From NCBI RefSeq assembly GCF_029714425.1, contig NZ_CP121668.1:496001-560000 (forward strand): 64,000 nt of DNA. Reading direction: 5' to 3'. The DNA comes from Bradyrhizobium sp. CB2312. Lineage in GTDB: Bacteria; Pseudomonadota; Alphaproteobacteria; Rhizobiales; Xanthobacteraceae. Position 1 is the first letter of the stretch. Each line of letters begins with the position of its first letter. The notes beneath the pieces are model-generated. The model was not told where the DNA came from and ran no database searches. It worked only from the letters and a program-made list of their open reading frames with translations. Positions 42,534 through 51,981 of the stretch are shown here, piece by piece. The translations under genes were made by a program, and so were the position numbers.

Positions 42534-44981
42534 CTACCCGCGCCGGCGCGCGACTGATGCGTCCACGACGTTCTCCACCTCCTCGCGCCAGCTCAGAATC
42601 TCCATCGCCAGCACCGGGTGGTTAAAACCCTTGAGCTGGAGATCGTCGAGCGCGCGCGCTTCGACCCAGGGCTCGACCATGCCGTAGACGCGGCGGCTCA
42701 CCACGATCTGGTTGGGCTTGGCCTCGCTGCAGAGGCGCGAGGCGAGGTTGGTGACGCTGCCGATCGCGGCATATTCCAGCCGCTGCTCGAAGCCGACCTG
42801 GCCGAGCGTGGCATAGCCGAGCGCGATGCCGATGCCGAAGCCGAGGCTGTGCCCGCGGTTGCGCCAGCGCTCGGTCAGCGGGCCGATGGTGTCGCGCATC
42901 TCGACCGCCATCTTCACGGCGCGCTTGGTGTGGTCCTCGAACTGGATCGGCGCGTTGAACAGGATCATCACGCCATCGCCGGCATATTTGTCGAGCGTGC
43001 CCTCATACTTGAAGATGAGCTGGCCCAGCGCCGCGTGATATTCGCGCAGCACGTTCATCGCCTCTTCCGGCTCAGTCGCTTCCGTGAACGCGGTGAAGCC
43101 ACGCAGGTCGCAGAACACCACGGTCACCTCGCGGCGCTGGCTGGTGAGCAGCCCCTCGGGACTGTCGGAGGAGGCGATCAGCTGCGCCACCTGCGGCGCC
43201 AGGAAGCGCTCGAGCTTGCGGATCCGCTCGATCTCGCCGAGCTGGGTCCTGACGCGCTCCTCCAGCGACTTGTTCCAGTCCTTGAGCTGCTCGGTCTGCA
43301 CGCGCAGCTTGTCGGCCTGGGCGCGCACGGTCTCGTTCGCCGTCTCCAGCGCATGGCTCTTGTGGTCGACCTCGGTGAACAGCCGCGCATTGCGCATCGC
43401 CAGCACCGCCTGGTTGGCGAAGGTGCGCATCAGGCCGATGATGCTGGCGGCGAACGCGCCGCTGGCGCGGCGCAGCAGCACCAGCGAGCCGAGCGTGCCC
43501 TGCTGATCCACCAGCGGCACCACCAGCACCGAGTGGAAGCCAGCTTCGATCGCGGCGTCGCGCAACGGTTGCTCGGCGGCCTCGTCGAGATCGGCAATCG
43601 CGATCGGCTCGCCGCTCTCGGCGGCATCGCTCAGGATGTTCTGGCCCTCGTCGATGATGACATGCGCGCCTTCGGCCGATCGATCGATGCCGCCCGCCTC
43701 GACCAGGTTGAAGCGGCGCTGTTCGGCGTCATAGCCGTAGATCAGCACCGCGTCGGCATGGGTGATCTCGATCGCGCGGGCGGCAATGGTCGGCAGCACG
43801 GCGTTGAGATCGAGCGAGGAGGCCACGGCGCGCCCAACCTCTTCCAGCACCTTGAGCTCGTGGTTCGATTGAGCAAGGTCGCGGGTGCGCTCCTCGACCT
43901 TGGTCTCCAGGTTCGAATAGGTCTCCTGGAGCTGGGTGGCCATGCGATTGAACTGGCCGGCGAGGTCTTCGAGCTCGTCCGAGGTGTGCACGTCGATGCG
44001 GTGGCTGAAATCGCCCTCGCCGAGCCTGTGCGCGCCGTCGCGCAGCGCGGTGATCGGAATGATCATGCGGCGGGCGAGCAGCGTGCCAGCGAGGATCGCC
44101 ACCATCAGGCCCATGCCGATCAAAAGCGCGATGCGCACCAGCTGGTCGCGGATCGGCGTCAAGGCCTGCGTGGTCGGCTGCTCGAACAGCACGCTCCAGC
44201 CGAGCTTCGGAACGGTGCTCGCGGCGCTCATCACCGAATGGCCGTTGAAGTCGGTGCCCGATGTTTCGGATTCGCGCCCGGGCGCGATCGCAGCCGCCAC
44301 CTGCGGCAGCTTCGACAGGTCCTTGCCGAGGTCGGGCCCCTTCGACGACGTCGCCAGCACCCGGCCGCGCGGATCGACGACATAGGCGAAGGCGGCCTTG
44401 CCGACCTGCGCGTCGGACAGGAAGTCGGAGAGGAAGCTGAGATCGATCTCGGCAACCGTGACGCCGGCATTGAAGCCGGAATGCGCTACCGAGATCGACA
44501 TGATTGGCCGCTGGTCGACGAAATAGGCCGGCGAATAGCTGACACCGCGGGCGACGGTGTCGGTGAAGCGCATGTCGCGGGAGAGGTCGGCATTGCCACC
44601 GGTCGTGGCCGACTGGCGCGAGACGCGCAGCACCTCGCGGCCCTCGCCGTTGAGCTGGAACAGCTGATTGACGACCGAGACCTGGTGCAGCAGCTGGGAG
44701 TAGTCGGCGCGGCGCTTATCGAGCGTGTCCTGGCTCGCCCGCGTCACCCAGCTGATCTGGCGCTCGAGCTCGGAGATCGACTGTTCCATGCGCCGGGCGA
44801 CGGCCTGCGCCCTGTCCTCGAGCCCGTCGGTCAGTGATGTCTTGGTGGCGCGGTAGGAGATCCAGGTCTCCATCGCGCCGTTGACGGCGAGGACGAACAC
44901 GACGAGGCCGACGAGGGAGACGACATATTTGGCGAACAGGCCCTCGCGCAGAAACCGTGTCTTGTCGTTCGCCCCTGCCAT
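42534..44981 (-). CDS. Membrane class III adenylate/guanylate cyclase with Cache, HAMP and GAF
   Basis: The 815-residue protein has TM1 (about 20-40), a double-Cache-like periplasmic domain (45-285), TM2 (about 290-312), HAMP (to about 365), GAF (about 390-530), a coiled coil (about 535-600) and a C-terminal cyclase domain (about 625-800). The metal Asp residues are in VVFCDLRGFTAFTE and KYAGDGVMILFNAP, and the YAAIGSVTNLASRL block carries the Asn/Arg transition-state residues. It should make cAMP in response to a periplasmic ligand. A Crp-like regulator is encoded 2.5 kb away. Confidence 0.92.
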   Translation of the reverse strand: MAGANDKTRFLREGLFAKYVVSLVGLVVFVLAVNGAMETWISYRATKTSLTDGLEDRAQAVARRMEQSISELERQISWVTRASQDTLDKRRADYSQLLHQVSVVNQLFQLNGEGREVLRVSRQSATTGGNADLSRDMRFTDTVARGVSYSPAYFVDQRPIMSISVAHSGFNAGVTVAEIDLSFLSDFLSDAQVGKAAFAYVVDPRGRVLATSSKGPDLGKDLSKLPQVAAAIAPGRESETSGTDFNGHSVMSAASTVPKLGWSVLFEQPTTQALTPIRDQLVRIALLIGMGLMVAILAGTLLARRMIIPITALRDGAHRLGEGDFSHRIDVHTSDELEDLAGQFNRMATQLQETYSNLETKVEERTRDLAQSNHELKVLEEVGRAVASSLDLNAVLPTIAARAIEITHADAVLIYGYDAEQRRFNLVEAGGIDRSAEGAHVIIDEGQNILSDAAESGEPIAIADLDEAAEQPLRDAAIEAGFHSVLVVPLVDQQGTLGSLVLLRRASGAFAASIIGLMRTFANQAVLAMRNARLFTEVDHKSHALETANETVRAQADKLRVQTEQLKDWNKSLEERVRTQLGEIERIRKLERFLAPQVAQLIASSDSPEGLLTSQRREVTVVFCDLRGFTAFTEATEPEEAMNVLREYHAALGQLIFKYEGTLDKYAGDGVMILFNAPIQFEDHTKRAVKMAVEMRDTIGPLTERWRNRGHSLGFGIGIALGYATLGQVGFEQRLEYAAIGSVTNLASRLCSEAKPNQIVVSRRVYGMVEPWVEARALDDLQLKGFNHPVLAMEILSWREEVENVVDASVARRRG

Positions 44982-45235
44982 CCCGATCCTCTTGCGCCGC
45001 CATCGACGCCGGCGCTACGGGCCGTACCAGCCCCGGCAGCCTTCTACCATAATTTGGGCCAAGGGATCGTTCCGTGGCCGTCCCGGCACCGGCCGAGCAG
45101 CAGGTGTGGTTACCGTTGTGGACGGCGGGGCTGCTCGAACGGCGGTGAAATGTCGCAGCCTCATCCGTTCGGAGGAAGCCGCGGATGGCGGGCTCGGGTA
45201 AGGGGGGACGTGGAGTCCCGTCCTTGGTCCGCCAA

Positions 45236-47308
45236 TCACCGATTGAAGAGCTGCCGCAGCACATCGTTCATGGGCTGGCTGTCCTGCTGCGCCGCCGGCG
45301 GGTCTTCCAGGGCCGGGGGTGCGGGCGAGGCCTGCGGTGCCGGCGTGGACGGTGTTGTCGGCAGGCTGCGGCTGCGGCCGGTGCCCGTCGCCGTACCCGT
45401 TCCGGCACCGCTGGAAAGCCCCTGCTGGATCAGGCTGCCGATCGCCTCGCCCAAGGGGCCGCCGAGCAGATTGTTCTGCCCAGGCTGCTGGGTTTGCGGA
45501 TTGGCATTTCCGGCTGCATTGCCGCCACCCGGCGCGGTCGCGCCGCCGAGGCCGAGGCTGCCCAGGATATTGCCGAGCCCGGCGCCATCGGGGCCGAACA
45601 GGCCCTTGCCCATCTCGCGCAGCTTGGCATAGGCGGCTTCGGGATTGTCGAGCATGCCGGCCATGTCAGGATAGATCTTCGGCTGCGACCAGCTGCCCTG
45701 GATCATCACGGGGATGCCGAAGCCGACCGGCTCGTTGGTTCGGCCCTGGCCTTCGGTCGTCATCACCAGCTTCGGCTCGACGCGAAAACCCATCATCTTG
45801 GTGTCGAGTGCGATCGTGCCGGCGCCGGTCACGCGGACGAGCGGCCCGATCAGATTGAGGTCGGTCGTCACCGCCTGGCCCTTGTCGACGCGGAAGGAGG
45901 CCGAGAGCTGCGACAGGTCCGTGCTCTGCTCCTGGCTGCTGTTCTGGTTGCTGTTCTGGTTGTCTTGCCAGCCGGACAGCGTGCCCGATGTCAGCGAGCG
46001 GATCATCTGCGCGACGTTGATGCCGCGGATGGCGCCGTCCTGGAAATTGACGAAGGCCGTGCCCTGCATGTTCGCCATCAGCGCACGCTGGCTGGTGCCA
46101 GCGCTGCGCAGCGCGAGCTTGGCCTGCAGCTTGCCGTCGATGCGGTCGAATTCGGCAAGGCCCTGGAGCAGCGGCAGCGCGCGCACGCCGACGAGGTCGG
46201 AATGCATGGCAAAGCTCGGCGCGCCGGTGGTCGCATCCAGGATCACCTCGCCCGAGACCTGGCCGCCATAGGCGCCGAGATTGGCGGTGCCCGCCTTCAG
46301 CACGCCGCCGGCGAGCTTTGCATCGAGCGCCAGCGGCGCGAGGCGGGCATCGCCGATCACGGCCTCGTTCGCGGAGAGCCTGATTTGCGCATCGACGTAG
46401 TTGAGCCCGGAGACGTCGATCGGTGCATCGCTCCAGGGTCGCCCGGACGCGCCGTCAGGCGATTTCGCCAGCGGAATCGCCAGCCGCTGGAAGTCGAGAT
46501 CGAGCTTGACCAGCGGCTTGCTCGCGATGTCGACGGAAGCCCAGCCGTTGAAAGCGCCGTCGCCGAGTTTGCCGCTCACGCCGTTGATCATCACGATGTC
46601 GCCGTTCAGCCGCATCTCGGCATGGCCGGCGAGCTGGGACTTCAGCACGTCGGGCATGTCGATGGCGAAATCGACCGGAATGGTTGGCCGCTCGGCCGGC
46701 GGCGCCGGCGTCGTCGCCTTGATGTCGAACCGGGTCGGATGCTCGCCGACGCGCGCGGTGCCGGTGATGTTGACCTTGCGGTCGCGATCGACGACGGCAT
46801 CGGCGTTGATGGCGCTGATACGACCCTCGACGCGATCGCGCAGCCGCGAGAACGCGACTTCACCATCGGTGACCTTGACGCGGTCGATGGTGGCGCCGCC
46901 CGTGTCGAGCGCGAGCGGCTTCGGCGAGGCGCCGGCATTCGGCAGGCGCTCACGCAGCAGCGGCTGATAGAGCACGGGATGGGTGACGACGAGCTCGCTG
47001 ATCTTCGGACGGCCCGACCATACGCTGGCCAGCGACATGTCGGCCTGCATGCTATCCACCGTCAGGCGCGTGATGCCGCTGCGGTCCTTGGGATCGTGGA
47101 GCGTAAGGTCGTTCAGCGTGACGTTCAGCGTCGGCCAAACGCTGATCTTCGTAGTGCCGTCGATCGACAGGCGATAGCCGGTCGCGCTCTCGACCCGCGA
47201 GGCAATCGTCGAGGTCAGGAAGCCGGAGGGAACCCCGACCACCAGCAGAAGTGCGATCACGATGATGACGGCGGCCACCGCCGCGCCGGCGAATTTCACA
47301 GCTCTCAT
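45236..47308 (-). CDS. AsmA-family envelope protein
   Basis: The 690-residue protein has an N-terminal membrane anchor (about 5-27) and a large periplasmic region. AsmA features are the start ...YRLSIDGTTKISVWPTLNVTL (in part), the repeated G-x-A-x-hydrophobic beta segments and the C-terminal block GAIRGINVAQMIRSL. AsmA-like proteins are proposed to move phospholipids between membranes. The C-terminal 120 residues are Gly/Gln/Pro-rich and disordered. The ATG at 47308 has GGAAAG nearby; one 24 bp earlier is also possible. Confidence 0.88.
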   Translation of the reverse strand: MRAVKFAGAAVAAVIIVIALLLVVGVPSGFLTSTIASRVESATGYRLSIDGTTKISVWPTLNVTLNDLTLHDPKDRSGITRLTVDSMQADMSLASVWSGRPKISELVVTHPVLYQPLLRERLPNAGASPKPLALDTGGATIDRVKVTDGEVAFSRLRDRVEGRISAINADAVVDRDRKVNITGTARVGEHPTRFDIKATTPAPPAERPTIPVDFAIDMPDVLKSQLAGHAEMRLNGDIVMINGVSGKLGDGAFNGWASVDIASKPLVKLDLDFQRLAIPLAKSPDGASGRPWSDAPIDVSGLNYVDAQIRLSANEAVIGDARLAPLALDAKLAGGVLKAGTANLGAYGGQVSGEVILDATTGAPSFAMHSDLVGVRALPLLQGLAEFDRIDGKLQAKLALRSAGTSQRALMANMQGTAFVNFQDGAIRGINVAQMIRSLTSGTLSGWQDNQNSNQNSSQEQSTDLSQLSASFRVDKGQAVTTDLNLIGPLVRVTGAGTIALDTKMMGFRVEPKLVMTTEGQGRTNEPVGFGIPVMIQGSWSQPKIYPDMAGMLDNPEAAYAKLREMGKGLFGPDGAGLGNILGSLGLGGATAPGGGNAAGNANPQTQQPGQNNLLGGPLGEAIGSLIQQGLSSGAGTGTATGTGRSRSLPTTPSTPAPQASPAPPALEDPPAAQQDSQPMNDVLRQLFNR

Positions 47309-47436
47309 GTCGACTTTCCAGCGGCGGACCATCGGCGTCGAAATCTGCCACCGATCCGTCCTTTGCGCCTGAGTTTATCCCGGGACGGGAAGCGGCTCCA
47401 AGCGGTCAAAAATAGTCTGGGGGAGCTGCAAAGTTA

Positions 47437-47452
47437 TGTGACTTATGACACA
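47437..47452. promoter_or_regulatory. Possible Crp-like half-palindrome upstream of the crp gene
   Basis: TGTGACTTATGACACA has TGTG and CACA outer halves at the spacing of a Crp site, but is imperfect. It lies 80 bp before the start codon of the Crp-family regulator and could serve autoregulation. Confidence 0.35.
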
Positions 47453-47531
47453 CTTCCTCGGCGCGGTTTTACGCGATCCTGATGTTGATGGTTCCAAGCG
47501 ATTTGCCAAAAAGATTCACAAGGACATTGAA

Positions 47532-48206
47532 ATGAGCAAGCAGGCCGAATTTGCGGTCATCCTGAAGATGAACGCGATGTTCGCCGACCTCGGCGCGGAC
47601 GAGCTCCAGCGGCTGTCCAATCTCTGCCACACCCAGCATCTGGACAACGGCGAGGTGCTGTTCCAGAAGGGCGATCCCGGCGATGCGCTGTTCGGCGTGC
47701 GCCGCGGCCAGGTCCGTATCGAGACCGGCGCATCCGACGGCAGCCGGCTGACGCTGAATTTCATGGGGCCGGGCGATCTGTTCGGCGAGGTCGCGGTGCT
47801 GGACGGCCAGAGCCGCACGGCGGACGCGACCGCGGGCGAGGCCAGCGAATTGTTCGTGCTGCGGCGCGAGGATTTCCTCGGCTTCCTCGAGCGCGAGCCC
47901 AAGGTCGCGATCAAGATCATCGCGCTCTTGTGCCAGCGCATTCGCTGGCAGAGCGAGCGCATGGAGGAATCCATGTTGCAGCCGCTGCCGGTACGGCTGG
48001 CACGGCGGCTCTGCGCCCTCGCCGCTGATTTCGGCTCCGAGGTGCACATCTCGCAGGAGCAGCTCGGCGTCTTCGTCGGCGCCGCCCGCGAGAGCGTCAA
48101 TCGCCAGCTCCAGGCCTGGCGCAAGGAAGCGATCCTCGATCTCCAGCGCGGACGGATCTTGCTGAGGAACATGACCAAGCTGACGGCGATCGCGCGGAAC
48201 GAGTAG
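47532..48206 (+). CDS. Crp/Fnr-family transcription regulator (Crp-like)
   Basis: The 224-residue protein has an N-terminal cyclic-nucleotide-binding domain with the phosphate-binding cassette FGEVAVLDGQSRTADA, a dimer helix and a C-terminal winged helix (ISQEQLGVFVGAARESVNRQLQAW). It lacks the N-terminal Cys cluster of FNR/FixK oxygen sensors, so cAMP or a similar ligand is likelier. The ATG at 47532 has AAGGA about 8 bp upstream, so an upstream in-frame start is not used. A cyclase gene lies nearby and a perfect Crp-type site occurs at 55681. Confidence 0.9.
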   Translation: MSKQAEFAVILKMNAMFADLGADELQRLSNLCHTQHLDNGEVLFQKGDPGDALFGVRRGQVRIETGASDGSRLTLNFMGPGDLFGEVAVLDGQSRTADATAGEASELFVLRREDFLGFLEREPKVAIKIIALLCQRIRWQSERMEESMLQPLPVRLARRLCALAADFGSEVHISQEQLGVFVGAARESVNRQLQAWRKEAILDLQRGRILLRNMTKLTAIARNE

Positions 48207-48211
48207 GGGCG

Positions 48212-48496
48212 CTAAGTGCGCTCCTCACGACCTTGCCAGAGCCGCGTGATGAGAATGTCGCCCGACTCGGCAATAATGACGTACCGCACGATGTAACCGG
48301 ATGAACCGAACCGGATAACAATTTGGCGGATGCTGTCCTCGTGCGTCGGCTTGCCAAGGGATGGAAACTCCGACAGCCGATCGATGGCCTTCCAGATCAA
48401 TTGCAAGGCACGTGTGGCCGCGTCGGGATTAACTGCGTCAAGGAAGCTTCGCAGCCGCTCGATATCCTCAAGAGCGGCCGGCGAAAGCAGGATCAT
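48212..48496 (-). CDS. RelE/ParE-family toxin
   Basis: The 94-residue protein has the ParE fold order: LSPAALEDIERLRSFL, a second helix RALQLIWKAIDRLSEFPSLGK, then strands IRQIVIRFGSSGYIVRYVI and ILITRLWQGRE. ParE/RelE toxins block gyrase or cleave mRNA at the ribosome. The start overlaps the stop of the preceding antitoxin gene by 4 bp (ATGA), which fixes the ATG at 48496. It converges on the crp gene with a 5-bp gap. Confidence 0.86.
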   Translation of the reverse strand: MILLSPAALEDIERLRSFLDAVNPDAATRALQLIWKAIDRLSEFPSLGKPTHEDSIRQIVIRFGSSGYIVRYVIIAESGDILITRLWQGREERT

Positions 48497-48780
48497 CTGA
48501 TCTTGCGCGGTTGTGGGCGAGGCAGCTCGTTCACGGAACCCCAGCTTGCCACCCATGCCTTGACGTCGTCGAGGGGGACGGCAAGTCCGGTGCGTTTGAA
48601 TTCCTCATAGCGTCCGCGATCCTCTGCGAGATCCGGGCCTGAAAGGTCGATAACCGAATCCAGCAACGCGACGGCCTCGGCGAGCACCGTTGCAACGTCC
48701 TTCCCGCGCTCAGAAGCAATCTCCCTGAGACGGGCGTCGGTATCGGCGTCGATTTCAAGAGTGCGGCTTACGAGGTTCAT
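48493..48780 (-). CDS. Ribbon-helix-helix antitoxin
   Basis: The 95-residue protein starts with a short strand and two helices (RTLEIDADTDARLREIASERGKDVATVLAEAVALL in parts), as in ParD/CopG RHH antitoxins. An acidic tail follows that would cover the toxin. The start is 48780, or 21 bp upstream if the earlier ATG is used. It precedes and overlaps the toxin gene, the usual order. It should also repress the operon. Confidence 0.84.
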   Translation of the reverse strand: MNLVSRTLEIDADTDARLREIASERGKDVATVLAEAVALLDSVIDLSGPDLAEDRGRYEEFKRTGLAVPLDDVKAWVASWGSVNELPRPQPRKIR

Positions 48781-48831
48781 CTTCTGAAGATAACACTTCA
48801 TCTGCGTGTGTCGAGCCCACGGGGAAACTAT

Positions 48832-51800
48832 CTACTCCGCCGCCGGGTGCACGATGTTCTTCGGCGCCGGCGCCGCATCCGCCGATGCGGCCCCGTGATG
48901 ATTATCCGTCTCGGCATCCTCGCTGTGCACGATCAGCCGTTTGCCGAAGCGCCAGATCAGCGCGCCGAGATCGTCCATCACCATGAACATCGCGGGCACG
49001 AACACCAGCGACAGGATGGTCGAGAAGATCAGGCCGCCGATCACCGCGAGCGCCATCGGCGAGCGGAACTCGCCGCCGGCGCCGACCGCGAGCGCGCTCG
49101 GCATCATGCCGGCGGCCATCGCGATCGTGGTCATCACGATCGGACGGGCGCGCTTCATGCCGGCGTCGATCATCGCCTCGTCGCGCGGCTTGCCGCCGTT
49201 GATCGCCTCGATCGCGAACTCCACCAGCATGATGGCGTTCTTGGTGACGATGCCCATCAGCATCAGGATGCCGATCCAGACCGGCGTCGTCAGCTGCTTG
49301 CCGGTGACGAGCAGGGCCGCGATCGCGCCGCCGATCGACAGCGGCAGCGAGAACAGGATGGTGATCGGTTGCAGGAAAGTGCCGAACAGCAGCACCAGCA
49401 CCGCGTAAACCATCATCAGGCCGGCCGTGATCGCGGTGGCAAAGCCGTCGGATAGTTCGTTGAGGCTTTCGGCATCGCCGGACGGTGAGACCTTCACGCC
49501 CTTCGGCAGGCTCTTCATCACCGGCAGTTCGTAGATCTTCTTGGTGGCATCGCCGAGCGCTGCGGAGCCGACGAGGTCGGCGGCGACGGTGGCCTGCCGC
49601 TCACGATCGTAGCGGTTGATGCTGGTCGGGCCCTGGTCGAGCTTGACGTCGGCGATCACCGAGAGCGGTACGCCGCCCTTCTCGCCGTGCTCGCCGAGCG
49701 GCACGCGCAACTGCTCCAGCGTCTTGAGATTGCCGCGCGCGGCGTCCTCGAGCTGTACGCGGATCGGCACCAGGCGGTCGCCGACGTCGAACTTGGCGAG
49801 TGCGGGTCCGACGTCGCCAATGGTGGCGACACGGATCGTCTGCGACAGGCTTTCCGTGGAGACGCCGAGACGCGCGGCGAGATCGGCGCGCGGCTCGATG
49901 CGCAACTCGGGCCGCTCCAGTGCGGTTTCCGAGATCACGTTGGAGATGGTCGGAATCCGCTTCATCTGCGTCGCAAGCTCGCTCGCGACGTTGTTGACGA
50001 TGTTGGCGTCGACGCCGGTCACGACCAGCGAGATCGCGCGCAGGCCGTTCTCGTCCAGGAACCAGAAGCGGATGTCGGGAACGTTCTCCAGCTCCTGGCT
50101 GATCGAGAATTCGAGCTCGCGCTGGGTGATGTCGCGGTCGTTCTTGGGCGTGTAGTTGATGATCAGGGCGGCGCGCCGGACTTCCTGGGTCCCCGGCGGC
50201 ACGCGGCCGCCGTCGACGAAGATGCTCTTCACCTCGGGCCGCTTGCGCAGGCGCGCGACGATGTCCTCGGTGACCTTTTCGGTGTAGGCGAGCTGGGTGC
50301 CAGGCGGCAGCTCGAGGGCAAGCAGCGAGCGCGCGCTGTCCTGCGCCGGCAGGAAGCCTTGCGGCAGCAGCGTGATGCTCCAGATCGAGGCGGCGAAGAT
50401 GCCGAAGCCGATCAGCACGGTGATGAAATAGTGCTTCACCGACCACGACACGATGCTGTGGTAGGTCCGCAGGATACGGCCGGGCGGCGGCTCGTTGTGC
50501 GCGTGATGCTTGAGGAAGTAGGCCGCCAGCATCGGCGTCACGAAACGCGCGGCGAGCAGCGAGAAGAACACCTGCACCGAGACGGTGATGCCGAACTGCT
50601 TGAAGAACTGTCCGGCGATGCCCGACATGAAGCTCGCAGGCGCGAAGATCGCGATGATGGTGAGCGAGATCGCGATCACGGCGAGGCCGATCTCGTCGGC
50701 GGCTTCCAGTGCGGCACGATAGGGCGACTTGCCCATGTTCATGTGCCGCACGATGTTCTCGATCTCGACGATGGCGTCGTCGACCAGGATACCTGTCGAC
50801 AGCGTGATGGCGAGGAAGCTGACGAGGTTGAGCGAGAAGCCGAGGATGTCCATCACCCAGAACGCCGGGAAGATCGACAGCGGCAGCGAGATCGCGGCGA
50901 TGATGGTCGCGCGCAAATCGCGCAGGAACAGCAGCACGATGACGACGGCGAGGATGGCGCCTTCGAACAGGGTCGAGATCGCCGCCTCGTAATTGCCCTT
51001 GGTGAATTCGACCGAGGTGTCGATCAGCTTGAGGTCGACCTCGGGATAGGCGGCCTTGAGCGCGTCGATGCGCTTCTGCACGGCGGCGGCGACCACCACG
51101 TCGCTGGCGCCCTTGGAGCGCTTGATGCCGAGTGCGACCACCGGCTCGCCGTTGAAGCGGGCGAAGGTGCGGCGGTCGGCGATGGTGTCGGTGACGGTGC
51201 CGAGATCGTCGAGCCGGACCTCGCCGCCGCCGAACAGCGGGATCATGGTGCCGGCGAGGTCGCTCAGAGTCTTGGCGCCGGCCAGGGTGCGGATCGCCTG
51301 GTCGTTCTTGCCGATCTCGGCGCGGCCGCCGGCGACGTCGACATTGGTGCCGCGCAGGCTCTGGCTGACATTGACGGCGGTGAGTCCCATCGCCTGGAGC
51401 CGGTCGGGATCGAGCGAAACCAGGATCTCGCGCTCGACACCGCCGATGCGCTCGACCTGGGCGACGCCGCGCACGCCTTGCAGCGCGCGCTTGACCACGT
51501 CGTCGACGAAATAAGACAGCTGCTCCGGCGTCTTGCCGGGTGCGATCGCGGCGTAGGTGACGATCGGCAGGCCGATCACGTCGACGCGCTGGATCAGCGG
51601 CTCGGTGACGTTCTGGGGCAGGTTGGAGCGCACGCGCGTCACTGCGTCCTTGACGTCGTTGAGAGCGCGGTCGGTGTTGGTCTCCAGCGCGAACTGGATC
51701 GTGGTCAGCGACAGGCCGTCGGTGATCGACGAGGTGATATGCCGCACGCCCTCGACGCCCGAGACCGCGTCTTCAATGGTCTTGGTGACCTGGGATTCGA

Positions 51801-51981
51801 GCTCGGCGGGCGCCGCCCCGAACTGCGAGACCGCAACCGAGATCACGGGAATGTCGGCCGAGGGCAGCCGCGTCACCGCGAGCTTGGTGAAGGAGACCCA
51901 GCCGAGAATCAGAAGGATGATCGAAAAGACCACCGACGGCAGCGGATTACGGATCGACCATGCCGAAATATTGAGAGCCAT
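48832..51981 (-). CDS. RND efflux pump inner-membrane transporter (HAE1 type)
   Basis: The 1049-residue protein has the duplicated RND layout with twelve membrane helices and two large periplasmic loops. Proton-relay residues are visible: the Asp pair in GILVDDAIVEIEN (TM4) and the Lys in VTKNAIMLVEFA (TM10). It exports drugs or other hydrophobic compounds with an adaptor and an outer-membrane channel. The adaptor gene lies directly upstream with a 1-bp stop/start overlap; no channel gene is in the window. The C-terminal tail is charged and disordered. Confidence 0.94.
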   Translation of the reverse strand: MALNISAWSIRNPLPSVVFSIILLILGWVSFTKLAVTRLPSADIPVISVAVSQFGAAPAELESQVTKTIEDAVSGVEGVRHITSSITDGLSLTTIQFALETNTDRALNDVKDAVTRVRSNLPQNVTEPLIQRVDVIGLPIVTYAAIAPGKTPEQLSYFVDDVVKRALQGVRGVAQVERIGGVEREILVSLDPDRLQAMGLTAVNVSQSLRGTNVDVAGGRAEIGKNDQAIRTLAGAKTLSDLAGTMIPLFGGGEVRLDDLGTVTDTIADRRTFARFNGEPVVALGIKRSKGASDVVVAAAVQKRIDALKAAYPEVDLKLIDTSVEFTKGNYEAAISTLFEGAILAVVIVLLFLRDLRATIIAAISLPLSIFPAFWVMDILGFSLNLVSFLAITLSTGILVDDAIVEIENIVRHMNMGKSPYRAALEAADEIGLAVIAISLTIIAIFAPASFMSGIAGQFFKQFGITVSVQVFFSLLAARFVTPMLAAYFLKHHAHNEPPPGRILRTYHSIVSWSVKHYFITVLIGFGIFAASIWSITLLPQGFLPAQDSARSLLALELPPGTQLAYTEKVTEDIVARLRKRPEVKSIFVDGGRVPPGTQEVRRAALIINYTPKNDRDITQRELEFSISQELENVPDIRFWFLDENGLRAISLVVTGVDANIVNNVASELATQMKRIPTISNVISETALERPELRIEPRADLAARLGVSTESLSQTIRVATIGDVGPALAKFDVGDRLVPIRVQLEDAARGNLKTLEQLRVPLGEHGEKGGVPLSVIADVKLDQGPTSINRYDRERQATVAADLVGSAALGDATKKIYELPVMKSLPKGVKVSPSGDAESLNELSDGFATAITAGLMMVYAVLVLLFGTFLQPITILFSLPLSIGGAIAALLVTGKQLTTPVWIGILMLMGIVTKNAIMLVEFAIEAINGGKPRDEAMIDAGMKRARPIVMTTIAMAAGMMPSALAVGAGGEFRSPMALAVIGGLIFSTILSLVFVPAMFMVMDDLGALIWRFGKRLIVHSEDAETDNHHGAASADAAPAPKNIVHPAAE

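Noticed and set aside
42618..44837. A 739-codon open frame opposite the cyclase gene
   Set aside because: It is an antisense shadow of a gene with intact cyclase motifs.
48781..48831. A duplicated crp or RND gene end beside the ParE-type module, as seen for vapBC
   Set aside because: Neither flank of the toxin-antitoxin pair repeats the 3' end of its neighbour, so this module does not share the pattern.
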